Source of the DNA: Dryocosmus kuriphilus
Taxonomy: Eukaryota > Arthropoda > Insecta > Hymenoptera > Cynipidae
Reading direction: 5' to 3'
Assembly (NCBI GenBank): GCA_038277395.1
Contig: CM076190.1
Location: forward strand, 184,700,001-184,764,000
DNA: 64,000 nt
Position 1 is the stretch's first letter. Each line of letters opens with the position of its first letter. Made by a program: the position numbers and the translations under genes. Below, one piece after another: positions 33,347 to 45,225 of this stretch. Under the pieces are notes generated by a model. It made no database searches. It worked only from the letters and a program-made list of their open reading frames with translations, and had not been told where the DNA came from.

Positions 33347-34857
33347 TTAGTCTTTCACTCCACTCATACTCATCTCTCTAGTACCCTCTAAGCTCTTCAT
33401 CCATTCTTCCCCCAAACCTTCTTCCCCTAATATCTCTTCCACGTTCTCTTGCCAGCTTCCTTTCTCTTCCATCCCTCTTTTGCATCCATCCCAAACATGC
33501 TCCCACGTTTCCTCTTCCCACTGACATACTCTGCACTTTCTATTCTCCTCTTCTTTCCAATATCTCCCTTCCCTTACCTCGTTTCCCAACGTAAATCTAG
33601 CTATTCTCGTCCGTCTCCTCTCTCCCCATCCCTTTTCCAAATACTTTGGTAGTCCTTCCTTTTTTATCACCTTATCCCACTTATTGTATTTTGAATCCTC
33701 AATCGACCCCCATCTTTCATTCAGTTGTTTTTGCCAGTCTCTTTTATCCAATTCCTCAAACTTTATTTCCTGTCCATCTCCAATATCTCTATCTTTTAAG
33801 AATCCTTTTCTTTCCACTTTCCATCTCGTTAATTCTATCGCCCTTCCCCTTCTTTCATCTATCTCCCTTAAACATTCCCTCGCTAACTCTCCTCCCCTTC
33901 CCTCTTTTAACTTCACTTCAAACTTCAACGCTCTTTTTCCCGCTTTAGTACTCAATTTATCCCTTTGTGCTTCTTCTCTCAACATATACCCTGGTGTCCT
34001 CCAGTCTACTCCCAACGTCCATTTTATATACCTTTCTTGTATCCTCTCAATATCTTCTCTTTCCTTCCAACCCCATATCTCTGCTCCGTAGCTTAACACC
34101 GGCCACACCAGCGTATCAAACAACCATATTCTCATTCTCCAGTCTTTTTTAAACCTTCTTTTTCCGATTCCCCAAATTTGCTTCATTACTCCTGCTGCTT
34201 TTTTTATCCTTTCTCTTATGTGCGCTCTGTGATCTCCATTGACTTGTAGAATATAACCCAAGTATTTAAACTCTTTTACTTCCTCTATCTTTACTCCTTT
34301 CCATCTTGCCGTCCACTCTTTTTTCTACCCGCTCCTTCTCTAAACCTCATTATCTTCGTCTTTTCCACATTTATTACCAACTTTTTCCCATCTAAATATT
34401 TCTCCAATCCTGTAATTAGGCCCGCCATACCCTCCTCATTTTCCGCCATAATTACTATATCATCTGCGTACGCTAGAGTATAAATTTTTCCACCTCCTCT
34501 CTTAACTCCTCCCCAGCCTTTTCTCTTCATTTCCTCTTCCAAGCCTGCTATCAAGATGTTAAATAAGAACGGGCTCAAAGGACAACCTTGTCTAACTCCT
34601 CTCGCTAACCAGAAACTTTCCCCGACTCGATCCGCTACCCTTACCTTGCTTTTTGTCTCCTTCAAAATTTCCGATACTCTCCTTACCAAACCCTCTCCTA
34701 TGCCTTTTTTTACGATAATTTTTTCTATCTCCTTTCTGTCCAAGGAATAAAATGCCACTTTGAAGTCTACAAACATTGCTATCATTCTCCCTTTCTTTCT
34801 TTCTATTCTTCTATTTACCAGATAATTTAAAACATATATGTTGTCCATCACTCCCAT
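33347..34857 (-). pseudogene. LINE reverse transcriptase, C-terminal two thirds, one frameshift
   Basis: Reverse transcriptase for target-primed retrotransposition. Motifs in order: MFVDFKVAFYSLDRK (palm A region, with Tyr where Asp is usual), RGVRQGCPLSPFLFN (motif B), AYADDIVI (catalytic YADD), a FKYLGYIL segment (thumb side), WPVLSYGAEIWGW, and a C-terminal CRVCQWEEETWEHVWDGC zinc-binding motif. The frame breaks near 34295, where the upstream part ends GRQDGKE and the downstream part resumes one base shifted. Otherwise there are about 500 well-preserved codons. Similar proteins are common in hymenopteran genomes. I cannot fix the clade from this fragment, and the absent N-terminus rules out activity. 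Confidence 0.88.
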
Positions 34858-35230
34858 TCCTCAAAGGGTTTTTTTTCGGGTCGCTGATTACGAATTTGAA
34901 GTCAGAATTTAAATTTTCAAAATAGCGCCCCAACAAACTGCTTGATAGTAATTGTTAGTAGAATTATAACAAATTTTTTATTTTTGGTCTGCCATATTTG
35001 AGCCGCCACTTTGAAAATTTAAATTCTGACTTAGATCCGTAATCAGCGACCTGAAAACCCCTTTGATAGAGAGTTCTGAGGAAATCGGTCTGATGAAACT
35101 TTTGGTGCTTAGGTACCTCAGAAAATGGAATTTGTTGATATAAAAGGTCTTACGGTTGTAAATATTTGACCATATCAGAAATCATGTTTGTGCATTTCCG
35201 TATACTTTTTCGTGAAGAATCCGAATCCGT

Positions 35231-35973
35231 TGGGTAAATTGGCGAATATCTTCGCGTTTCGAAGATATTTTCATCTGAGTATGCCGAAAAACGGCCTTTT
35301 TTGCACTTTTAGGTTAGATTATCTCAAAATCTTGACGTTCTAGACAAATTTTGCTTCCAGATTTGGATTCAGCATGAAAAATTACGTGAGAAAACAACTT
35401 CAAATCTCAGTGGGGAAACAAATGTCTGATTTTTGTAGGCCTGTGTTGTATAAAGAAATTTAAACTGGAACAAAGACGTAGGCTTAGTCAGTATTTAGAT
35501 AAAATTTGATAACAATTTATATCAACACAGTTATATTTGAATACATATGCAAACTTCGTAATTCTCCGCAATTTCAAAACATGTCTGGGTACCAAATGTG
35601 TTCATCATAATCTCGGTACATCAAAAATCTTTAAACTGGATTTGTTTGCCTTGAAAAGATTTATGTAAAATAAATATCTTAGAAGGTCAGGCTTGATGTC
35701 TGTAATCCATAAAAAAATTAATCAGTTTTTCCTCTGCGTGGCAAAAATGTGTATCGTTTATAGTCTTGTCTTCCCCATGGTTGTTATGCTTAATTCTATT
35801 GGTAAATATAATATTATAATATATCTGTAATTTCAAGTAAATTTTTTAACTTTCCGCAAATAACAATTTGTCTGATTTAATCCGCGTTCAATCACAATTT
35901 CTATTTGTTTCCAAGCTCTATCCGAGATCTTCCACAATGAGTAAGAGTTTAATTTAAATTTATTCCAGTCGAA
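35231..35973. other. Intergenic sequence
   Basis: No gene, RNA or mobile-element border that I can support. Confidence 0.45.
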
Positions 35974-36307
35974 CAGGGCCGGTTTTAGAGAAAATGGCGC
36001 CTAGGGCGTACATGAAATAATACGCCCTCTTGTACTACTTTAAGAAATGTTTCAAAATTTTATTTAGGAAACTTTAAAGGTATTTAATCATAGTTGCTGA
36101 AAAAAATAAACAGATTTAAATGCAATCGAATACTGTATTTTATACAATTTTCAATAATCTCTTCAGAAAATTAGATACAACGGAAATTTAGTTCCTTCGA
36201 AAATATAAGGCGCCCCTCATAAATTAGCGCTCACCGAAATTTGTCGCCCCCTGAAATTTGGCGTCCTGGGTGACCGCCCCTTTCGCCCCGCCCTAAAACC
36301 GACCCTG
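35974..36307. mobile_element. hAT-like MITE (334 bp) with 8 bp target duplication
   Basis: Termini CAGGGCCGGTTTTAG and, inverted, CAGGGTCGGTTTTAG. Flanks CAGTCGAA (35966-35973) and CAGTCGAT (36308-36315) differ by one base. This is the size and target-duplication length expected for hAT MITEs. No coding content. Confidence 0.82.
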
Positions 36308-36380
36308 CAGTCGATCCTGGAATTTGTGTTATTAAAACACGATTTCGGTAAGTATAAGCAGAATTGGTACAATTGAAATT

Positions 36381-37450
36381 TAAAAAATCTGCCCGCTTCG
36401 CGGGCACATTCTCATCGCGCGCTTCGCGCAAAGTATGAGCGCGCCTAGGGCGCGCGTCTGTTGGCACTCGCGCTTCGCGCTCGATAGATTATTCACCTCG
36501 TGCTACGCGTTCGGTGTTTATGGATCGTATAAACTTTTAAATTAAAAATTACAAAAGAAATTATTTTACTTAAGGCTCTATCGCCCTTAAGGAAAACATT
36601 CTAATCATGACACTCGCGCTTCGCGCTCGATAATTACATTTTTTTAAAACACATTGTAGATTGGTAAAGTTTTTTTGTGATTTTCCAAATTTTCACAATA
36701 CAGGATTTCGATTCTTAAAAGTAAAACGATGAGTCTTATAAATAAATTTTGTAGCTCTTTCCAAGGTGAACAATTCTGCTTGTTAATATTTTCTCATAAC
36801 TTGCAGAGTTTTGCTAAAAATTGGTTTTCTTTGTATTTCATAATATATTTCACGAATAACTCAAAAACTACGCATCTGCTGAAAAAAATGATAGAGAGCA
36901 AATTTGTAGACCTTTTTGAGTTGAACAACTTTGTTTATTATCATTTTTTCGTATCTTGCATAGTTTAGCGGAAAATTTTAAAACTTTTATTTTTAATAAC
37001 GTTTTATCGATTAAAACCAAAATCGTGCATTTTATCAAAAAATGGTTCGAACAAAATTTGTAGATCTTTTTAAACTGAAAAACTTTGTAGTTTACCATCT
37101 TTTTGTATCTGGAATATTTTGGCAGGAAACCAGACTTTTTAAATTCTAATAGCGTTTTCTTGATTGAAACAAAAACTGTTCATTTCATCAAAAAACGTTT
37201 AAGACAAAGTTTGTAGATTTTTTTGAGATGAACAATTTTACTTTCTTACATTTTTTTCATATCTCTCATAGTTTAGCCGGAAAATGGATTTTTTGATTTT
37301 GCGAAAACCGTTTTTTTTGATGGATAAAACCGTAACCGTTGGTCAAAAACCGCTGGTTAACGAACTCGTCCTTTATTTGTACGCCTTAAAAAAGTATGCC
37401 AAAGAACAATCCAATCCTGTGAGTCCTTCGAAAGCTATCGAGACCACAGA
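36381..37450 (-). mobile_element. HINE/DINE-1-like repeat, lacking head end
   Basis: Begins with the inverse terminal hairpin (TCTGCCCGCTTCGCGGGC near 36388) and GCGAAGC blocks, then subrepeats, then the start of the Asp-rich frame (37284-37541). It stops before the microsatellite and head terminus. Confidence 0.7.
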
Positions 37451-38229
37451 CGACTTTCAAATACAGGTAGGACTAGATATTTTTTCACGTTTTAAACTCT
37501 GGAGATTAATCTTAAAATATAAGTTTAGACTTTTAAATTAACATTTCTAAATGTAAAGATCTCAATTTCTGCAACCGTTTGTATTATTTCGGATCCTTTT
37601 CTTCTCAGATTGAATTCCTCTCGAAATCCCTTACTATCTTTTACTAGCTTATTTCGAATTCCATTTTTCTTATCCACAACATATACGAACACAGTACTTG
37701 ACAGAAAATCATAAGTTCTAGCAATTTCTTCCCACACGAATAGGGGTTGTTTTTTGGAAATTGATTTTTGGTTTTTCGTAGAACCGTAAAATAGCCGTAA
37801 AATGTAGTATAGTGGTTTTTTGATTCATTTTAATATTTTCATCTTTTTAAACAAGAGGGTAATGCTATCACGAATAGGGATTGTTTTTGGGAAATAAATT
37901 TTTGTTTTTTCGATTTGGATTCATAAGTGAACTAAATTGAAAAATATGTACTTTACAAAATAAGATCTTGGGCTTTGAAAACAAAAATGAATGTTTAAAA
38001 TCGGGCTTTTCATTAAAATTTATTTTATATGTAGTTTTCGTGAAATTAAATCTTTTTATACTTTATAAATCATCAATTTGATATTTTTTTGATATTCATA
38101 GTTAAGAAATAAACTAGTATTAGGAATATACGAGTAGATTCCTAGAAACAAGATTTCGGGCTTTGGGAAGAAATATGAATGTTTAAAATCGTATTTCTCA
38201 TTAAAATTTAATTTTACACTAGATTTTTT
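37451..38229. other. AT-rich spacer with two related segments
   Basis: Contains a direct duplication around AGGAATATACGAGTAGATT / CGAATAGGG-type motifs and no recognised gene. Confidence 0.35.
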
Positions 38230-39412
38230 TGACTTGAACAACTTTGTTTTTTATGATTGTTTTGTATTTTGAATATTTAGACGAGAAACTACTGTTTTTT
38301 ATTTTTATTTGGTGAGAAATTTGATTTTTTTTCACAACGTTTTTCTCGATTAACAGAAAAACCGTACACTAAATCAAAAAGTGGTTAAAACAAAATTTGT
38401 AGATCTTTTTTAGTTGATAACTTCGTTTATTATCATTTTTTTTTTGTATCTTGAATATTTTGACCGGAAACCGCAGTTTTTTATTTTTATTTGTCGAGAA
38501 ATTAGAATTTTTGATTTTTAATAACGTTTTTCTCGAGTAAAACAAAAACCGCACGTTAAATCAAAAAATAGTTACAACAAAATTTGTAGATCTTTTTTAG
38601 TTGAACAACTTTGTTAATGATAATTTTTTTTCTATCTTGAATATTTTGGCGGGACACTGCAGTATTTTATTTTTATTTGGCAAGAAATAAATATTTTTTT
38701 ATTTTTTAATAACGTTTTTGTTGATTAAAGCAGAAACCGCACATTACATCAAAAAACGGTTAAAACAAAATTTGTAGATCTTTTTAAGTTGAACAACTTT
38801 GTTTAGTATTATTTTTTTGTATCTTGAATATTTTAGCAAGAAACTGAAGAGTTCTGTTTTTATTTGTCGAGAAATTTGAATTTTTGATTTTTTAATAGCG
38901 TTTTCTTGATTAAAGCCAAAACCGCGCATTCTATCAAAAAATAGTTAAATCAAATTTTGTAGATCTTTTTAAGCTGAACAATTTTGTTTATTATCATTTT
39001 TTTTTCGTATCTGGAATATTTCGTCGGGAAACCACAGTTTTTTATGTTTAATAACACTTCTTCGATTAAAACAAAAACCGTGCACTTTATTAATGAACGG
39101 TTAAGACAAAATTTGTATATTTTTTTAGGATAAACAATTTTAGTTATATACATGTTTTCTGTATCTTGCATAGTTTAGCCAGAAAATGGATTTTTTTATT
39201 TTGTGAAAACCGTTTTTGATGGATAAAACCATAACCGTTGGTCAAAAGTTGCTGGTTAACGAACTCGTCTTTACCTTTTACGCTTTAAAGAAGTGTGCCA
39301 AAGCGCAATCCAATCCGATTAGTCCTTCGAAAGTTATCGCGACCACAGACGACGACGCCAACGACGCCAACGACGCCGACAACGACGCCGACAACAACAG
39401 ACAGACACCGTC
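38230..39412 (-). mobile_element. HINE/DINE-1-like repeat with expanded subrepeats
   Basis: Five or six tandem subrepeats (TTTGTAGATCTTTTT with TTGAACAACTTTG) of about 150-190 bp precede the block with the Asp-rich frame (39216-39518). It ends in the microsatellite and CAGACAGACACCGTCG, so the head terminus is lost. Confidence 0.65.
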
Positions 39413-40251
39413 GCACGCTGATTTTAAATACCTTCTGCCGACAATATTTACAAAATCATGCGCAAATTTGATAAGAAACCACTTTCTCGGTCAGCTGCTG
39501 CTAAAAAAAAGTGCGTGATACGCGTGTACATATGTGATTGATGATTCATGTCATTATATAACTATCAGGAAAATTGTCAAGAGACACTACGCAGTTGTAT
39601 ATATTTTTAAACTACTATATCATACAGCATAAAAACTATTTGCACTTTTGTGATACAATGCGAATGCAGTAAAACGTTTTACGTGAAATGACGTTTTTGA
39701 CACATTATTTTTTTATCGAAACTTTTATCCCATCTACGGTTTCATGGGATAATTAGCATTTTTTCGAAAATAAGATTATTAGGTCGATAATTCTGGATGA
39801 TTCAAATACACATCCTCGCCAAAGGTTTTTTTTATAACTCGTTTTTTTTTTCATTTCGCAAAAAGCGCCAAAAATCCCCCAAAAAGTGATTAAATGTACC
39901 GGGACCGAGAGTGGGTACATTTCATTAATTTTTGGTCGTTGAAACCGAACCCGGAATCTTTCTATCATATTAAGTTTTTGACAAAATTGAGGGCAAACGC
40001 GTGCATGGAAATTTTTTAACAAACAACGTAGGACACGAACCTGATGCTCTAGATACTTATAATAGAGCTCAAGTTTAAAGCCTGAATCTGGTAATTTAAA
40101 ATGCTTAAATTGAAGAAAGAAATTCATCCCCTATCTTGCACGGTAATCAGGTTTTGCAGCGCGGCCGCTCGCTCACTACTCCTTACCACCAGGTGAACGC
40201 AAGCACAGCGAAAACTTGTTACAGCACAAGAGGGGTGATGGTAACATTTTT
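39413..40251. other. Intergenic sequence with an unassigned minus-strand frame
   Basis: A minus frame of about 124 codons (39753-40127) is rich in Phe, Lys and Arg and has no domain that I recognise. It might be mobile-element derived. There is no clear promoter or splice signal, so I do not call it a gene. Confidence 0.35.
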
Positions 40252-40428
40252 ATATTCTCATCTCAATGAAAAGGTATTATTAGTTTTATGTAAAAACTGA
40301 ATTTTGTGGATTTCATGAAATCTCGACGTTTCGAGACCCCCTGTCAGTTTGTTTGTTGTCGTCTGTATACCGGATAACTTTCGAAGGACTAACCGGATTG
40401 GATTGCACTTGGCCTAGAGATGGGAAGT
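40252..40428 (+). mobile_element. HINE/DINE-1-like repeat, head fragment
   Basis: ATATTCTCATCTCAATGAAA start, followed by the conserved head block and a short remnant of the microsatellite, ending near GGATTGCACTTGG. Confidence 0.6.
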
Positions 40429-40605
40429 GACGTGCGTTCTATCATCATGACGGTCAGAAAAAGTGGTCACGCGGTGCTCCAATTCTCTCACATTCTAAAC
40501 AGATGTGAAATTTTGAGGCTGTTTTAATTCCTCGTCAATTGGTGCCTTCACCCTATGTGTATTTGGATATTACCAGCTATTTCATATTTTTATAATTTAC
40601 ATTTA

Positions 40606-40804
40606 TGTTGCTACGCATAAAAAATAGTATGATAATGTTTTGTGTTAGCACAAGTCAATCTTGACTTTTGCTTGTCTTTATTTCAATACGTAATCAATAA
40701 GTAGTACATGAAGAGTAGAAAAGAATTGCTTGAACCCCTCTGGCGCTCCACTTTATATAGACGTGGTAGAACTAGAGCGGTGATACTTTTTAGACCTCTT
40801 AACA
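40606..40804 (-). repeat. 3' LTR of the errantivirus-type element
   Basis: In element sense it begins TGTTAAGAGG and ends in CAACA, 199 bp. It matches the other LTR with many substitutions and small indels. A purine-rich ACAGAGGGT just outside it (40805-40813, minus strand) is the likely polypurine tract. Confidence 0.85.
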
Positions 40805-40814
40805 ACCCTCTGTT

Positions 40815-42355
40815 TAGACTTAGCTTAGTCCCTTAAATTCGAATATGTTTATTTTTGGGATTGTCGGTAAGTAACGGTTGTACTCCAGCGTTATATGTTA
40901 CTATATGTGTTGGTGTTTCAACCTTAGTTTTTACGCAGAAGATACATATATTTTAGAAAACAAATTTTTTAAGGAATCTAATAACCCTATTCTATTTGCT
41001 GTCTAGAGGACAATTACCCCCAATGAAGAATATCCTACATAAGATAACCATTCGTGACTAGTTTCTGTCCAGGTTTTTATACGTCAATGATTGGCTATTC
41101 CGTTCAGTATGTTGTCTGTATCATCTAAACTTAGTCTAACTCTTCGTAACTCATCGTTATCTATTATTTTCGGAATTTGCAGCAGTTTTTTACTAAGTTG
41201 TTCTATATCAGTTTATTCATACTTTATATTGTAACTTATATTGATTCATTCGTGTTTCGGATATATTTTTGCGGTACTTAGGTATAACATGTCATTGTCG
41301 TTATAAATTTTACAATCTTCGCCAGTGATTAACATTGGGGTTGTGATAGTTTCGTGTTTAACAAAGGAATTATAGTATAACCGTTTACCGTTGGTATAAA
41401 TGTTTCCCTATGCAGAAGGAAAGGCGAAGTATTACATTTGCTTTCTGTGTTTTTTCGGAATAAAGTGGCTTCACAAGTTTTACTATCGATTAATTCTATG
41501 TTGGGTTGTTGTCTTCTGCAGATCTCATAACCAGAAATGCACTTGCATTTTTGTATCTTTCTGTCAATTGGCACATAAGAATCTCTATAACGGATAACGC
41601 AGTCATGCTCGGGAATCATGGAAAAATATACCTTATTAAAAGTGTGAGGGATAGGACTTATGTGCTAGAGGGATCCTTCCTCAGTTCCTATGACAGGTAT
41701 TTCTAAGATGTAAGTAAATAATCCTTTAATGATTGCTACCGAAAGAGTGCTAATGTCAGTGATATGTTGATAGTTTTCTTCTTCAGCGTCAAAGTGGTAT
41801 CGTGTTCTTTGTTTTTCTTCGAATTCTTTGAAGGTTTCTCTCAATATAGCCGAAGTGAGAATTTTAGGATGTACTATGCCGTGTTTACCATCGTTGATGG
41901 CGTCAGTAGCCATGCCCATGTCCTCATTAGTCTCGTCTAGAAGGATAGTAGCTAAGACTAGTTTTCTGTCATTGAAGTTGTCGTTGGTGGCATTGTTGAT
42001 CGCGTTGTTAAGCTGTTGGGCTAAGTTTCTTTTAGTTTGCTGGTTGGCTAAAAATTCTTTATGTTTCATTGAAGAAGAGTCGAGGACCCTTTTTTATAAG
42101 TTGTACTGCCTGTGTACTGGAACAACTTTTTCCGCATGCGGTCTCTGCATTTTGGATGGTGTTGTCGATAGCTACTAATCTTTGATTGCTTGAAGTGACG
42201 TTTATACCGACCACAAGTTTCCAAGTTTCATGGTACAGGTGGACTTTTGCTTCTTCTTCGATATAAACATTTCCCTGATTTTTTTCTAAAGTATGGTTGG
42301 CTCTGCTAGTTGCCATTATTACTAGTAGAAAGAGTACCTTCTTCATCGTTGCCAT
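40815..42355 (-). pseudogene. Errantivirus env remnant
   Basis: Encodes the former envelope glycoprotein that mediates membrane fusion in insect errantiviruses, related to the baculovirus F-protein group. ATG 42355 is followed by a hydrophobic signal-peptide-like stretch (VLFLLVIMA). Family-like segments follow: a TWKLVVGINVT block, a Cys-containing helix region, a HPKILT block and an IPVIGTEEG block. The frame shifts near 42060 and 41640, and the C-terminal membrane anchor region (41330 to 40815) is full of stops. It cannot make a working protein. Errantivirus env is normally made from a spliced RNA; I did not identify the splice sites. Confidence 0.75.
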
Positions 42356-42379
42356 CTGAAAAATAAAGCATACACTGGT

Positions 42380-43710
42380 CGATGTGGAGTCTAATGATCT
42401 TGTCCTTACTCCTTAATCTGAGGTTGTTATTGCCGATGTAATCTGTGACCTCGTAGGGTCCTTTCCAGCTAGCTTCAAGTTTATTTTGTTTTGTGTTATT
42501 TAGAATTTTTACTAAATTTCCTGGTTTGTAAATGGGATCTGTATTGTGTAATCGTTATACTCATAGTTTCGTCCAGTCTTTTCATTGTTTTGATTATCTC
42601 CAGTTGGATCTGTTCTCTTGCTCTTTGTATGAAAGTTTCGTGTTTATTTTTCTATTTTCTAATGAGATCCTGGTAAGAGAGGTTGGGTGAGGTATTGACT
42701 GTGGAAGGTATGTTCGGTTTTCTTCCACTGGTGAGTTCATAAAATGAGCATCCTGTGGTCTGGTTTGTGGTTGTATTTATCACAAAATTTATAAATTTTA
42801 GGTTCTCGTCTAATTGATAGTCGTTTTCGACAGTGCTGGTTTTGATTAAAATGTTTAATGTGGAATGCACCCTTTCGATGTTTCCGTTAGCCTGCGGATG
42901 AGAAGCCGTAGTTTTTATGTGCTCAATGTTTAATGCATTTTCGGATTGGATCATTAGTGTCGATACGAAGTTGGTTCCTTGGTTGTCGGACAGGATTGTT
43001 TTTGGGTGCTCCAAAAGTATATATGTAGTGGTTAGTTATTACTTCAGCAATTGCCGGGGTTGTTTCCGTCTTTAGAGGTATTAGCACGGTATAACTGGTC
43101 AACCTGTCCTGAATGCTGAGAATATATTTGATGTTTTTCTTGGTTTCAGGTAGGGATCCAAAGATGTCCAATGCTATTTTGTCGTTTGGTTCTATGGGTA
43201 TATCAGGTATCACACTCTCTTCTTGGTTTTTTATTCTTGTTGTTTTTGTAATTGACATACAAGACATGCTTTTATATATCTTTTAAGTTCTTCGTCCATT
43301 CCTAACCATATGCCTAGTTTACGTGCGTTTTCGATAGTATTTTTCTCACCCATTTGCGCTGAATGCGCTTCCTTGATGATTCGTTGTTTCTCATCCTTTG
43401 TCAATTCTCTGGTCGAAGGGAAACACATATGGAAGTTTAGGTGAGGATAGCAATTCGAGAGGGATTCTATCATTACTTGTTTTAACTCTGTTTGTAATGG
43501 AGTGAACAGAGGGTCTCCAAAAATGAGACGGATTATAGTGAATCTTTTGTTGGCAGTGTCTTCTATTAGCCAGCTGAGTTTTATCAGCCATTCTTCCTCG
43601 TCGAATTCAGTCACTTTTTCTTTTGTGATCTCTTTCCATAACCTTCCGATTGCGTTAGGTTTCGTTTTTACTTTACTATAAACTGAGTTCAAACTCCACT
43701 TCATGAATTC
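42380..43710 (-). pseudogene. Pol remnant: integrase
   Basis: Integrase for insertion of the cDNA. The N-terminal zinc-binding region ends in CLVCQLQKQQE (about 43235-43270). The catalytic core shows IALDIFGSLPE (first Asp), ILSDNQGTNF (second Asp) and HPQANGNIERVHST (Glu). The core is split by a frameshift near 43010-43020, and the C-terminal part (42380-42650) is degraded. It follows the RNase H region directly. Confidence 0.82.
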
Positions 43711-44400
43711 GTGATATAGGTTTCGCGCGAGTTCTCCTTCCGGTGTGGTTCTACCGTATTCTATTTCTTCTTCTGACTTTTCCGTCGATGGTTCTCTTAT
43801 TCTTTTAGGTGGAAGTTTGATTTTTTCTTTTCATTCCTGTCGTCTTTCTTCTGTAATTATAAGAGTGTTGAGAATTTCATTATCAGAAAGTAGGTTTTCT
43901 AATCGTCTGTGATTTCTGCATTCTCTATAGCTTGGCTCAGTATGTCCGATGTTATAGGGAAAAGTCTCGATAGACAACCCGCTACTTTGTTTTCTTTCCG
44001 TTTTACATATTCTACCTCATAGTCATATTCTTCCATTCTAAGTCTCCATCTCAATAGTCTTGAGCTCGGACCTTTGAGATTATGAAACCATACTAATTCT
44101 TTATGATCTGCTTGTATCTTGAATTTTTTTCCTAATAGATATTGTCTGAGACATTTCATTGCCCAAACCATTACTAATAATTCGTTTTCTGAAGTGGTGT
44201 ATCTTTCTTCACCTTTGTTTAAAGTACGGGAGTTAAATGAGCATGGATGACTGTTTTGTGACAATACTGCCCCTAATCCTTGATTTGAAGCGTCCCCTGT
44301 TAGGGTAAACTGTTCTTTAAAGTTGGGGAATTTTAAGACAGATGCCGATATTAAGGTGTGTCTGCGATTATGAAAAGCCTTTTCGCAGTCTGTGGTCCAA
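43711..44400 (-). pseudogene. Pol remnant: RNase H
   Basis: 43899-44264 encodes SFNSRTLNKGEERYTTSENE, then the DHKELVWF segment and LSRL near the end, typical of Ty3/gypsy RNase H. The usual final NxVADALSR-type motif reads KVAGCLSR, so an active-site Asp seems replaced by Gly. Confidence 0.78.
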
Positions 44401-45225
44401 CCAAAATGGTTTCCTTTTCAGTTAACCTAGTTAGAGGTCTAGCAACACTCGAGAAGTTTTTTATGAGCTTCCTGTATTAGCCGGACAAGCCGAGAAAGGA
44501 TTGAACATATTTTATTGTTCTTAATTGTTTAAAGTTTTGAATTGCGCTGAGTTTTTCTGGATTATATTTCACACCGTCTTTAGTCATAAAGTGGCCTAAA
44601 TATTCGAGCTCTGGCTTGAGGTACTCGCATTTACTGAGTTCTAGGCGTAGTCCTAATTTTTGAATTCTTTCAAGTACGGCTTACAGATTTTCGTGGTGTT
44701 GTTGGATGGTTTCCCCGAATATCACGATATCGTCAACGTAGGCAAAAAACACTTTTTCGCTATAAAGCCTCTGAAGGCATTTTCATCATGCGCTGGAAGG
44801 TAGCTGGCACGTTCTTTAGGCCGAAGGGCATTCGGTTGTACTCGAAGTGGCCCTAGGAAGATGAGAACGCTGTGTATTTCTTAACTTCTTCTTCCATGGG
44901 AATTTGGTGAAATCTCGCACTAAGGTCAAAGGCGGAGAAAAACTTAGCTCTTCCTAGTTGGTCTAAAATATCATCAATTATCGGTAGTGGATATGCATCT
45001 GTGGTAGTCAATCACCATACAAAGTTTATTGCCTATTTTGGGGACAACCCATAATGGAGAGTTGAAAGTTGACTGTGATTCTCTTACAATACCTTTCTTA
45101 GGTAACTTACTTCTCTCCTCGAGTGCGAACTCTCTGTGTTTTTCCGGGAGTTTTTCTGACCTTAGATTGATGATTTTGACACTTTTGAGTATAATTTCGT
45201 GCTCTGCTAATATTGTGCACGCCAA
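44400..45225 (-). pseudogene. Pol remnant: reverse transcriptase
   Basis: Reverse transcriptase of the Ty3/gypsy type. Visible motifs are SPLWVVPK, the FDLSARFHQIP region, MPFGLKNVPATFQRMM, the catalytic YVDDIVIF (44722-44740), and the LGLSG segment of the connection region. Several in-frame stops (for example within the segments before GHFEYNRMPFGL and after HHENL) and a frameshift near 44985 inactivate it. Confidence 0.85.

Larger units (their letters stand above)
32796..34860 (-). mobile_element. 5'-truncated non-LTR retrotransposon
   Basis: The element is flanked by TCGAAGG (32789-32795) and TCAAAGG (34861-34867), a 7 bp target duplication with one change. On the minus strand it ends in AATAAAGAAGAAAAAAA, a polyadenylation signal and short A tail. 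The 3' UTR (32800-33340) carries a 17 bp tandem repeat four times (33000-33068). Endonuclease and N-terminal reverse transcriptase are missing because of 5' truncation. The insertion postdates the foldback that it splits. Confidence 0.85.
32624..35230. repeat. Foldback repeat interrupted by a LINE
   Basis: The left arm 32624-32795 (with TTCATCAGACCGATTTTCTC) is inverted at about 35065-35230 (GAAATCGGTCTGATGAAAC). The spacer 34868-35064 is itself an inner inverted repeat with TCGCTGATTACG and GAAGTCAGAATTT motifs. That apex resembles the one in the 3960-4990 foldback. Confidence 0.7.

Noticed and set aside
33449..34152. Plus-strand Ser/Pro/Leu-rich frames of 60-135 codons
   Set aside because: They are antisense shadows of the LINE reverse transcriptase on the minus strand.
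39753..40127. Minus-strand 124-codon frame as a gene
   Set aside because: No recognisable domain, promoter or splice sites; composition resembles decayed mobile DNA. It could be revisited with transcript data.
41828..42178. Plus-strand frame of 116 codons
   Set aside because: It is antisense to the provirus env remnant and has no independent support.
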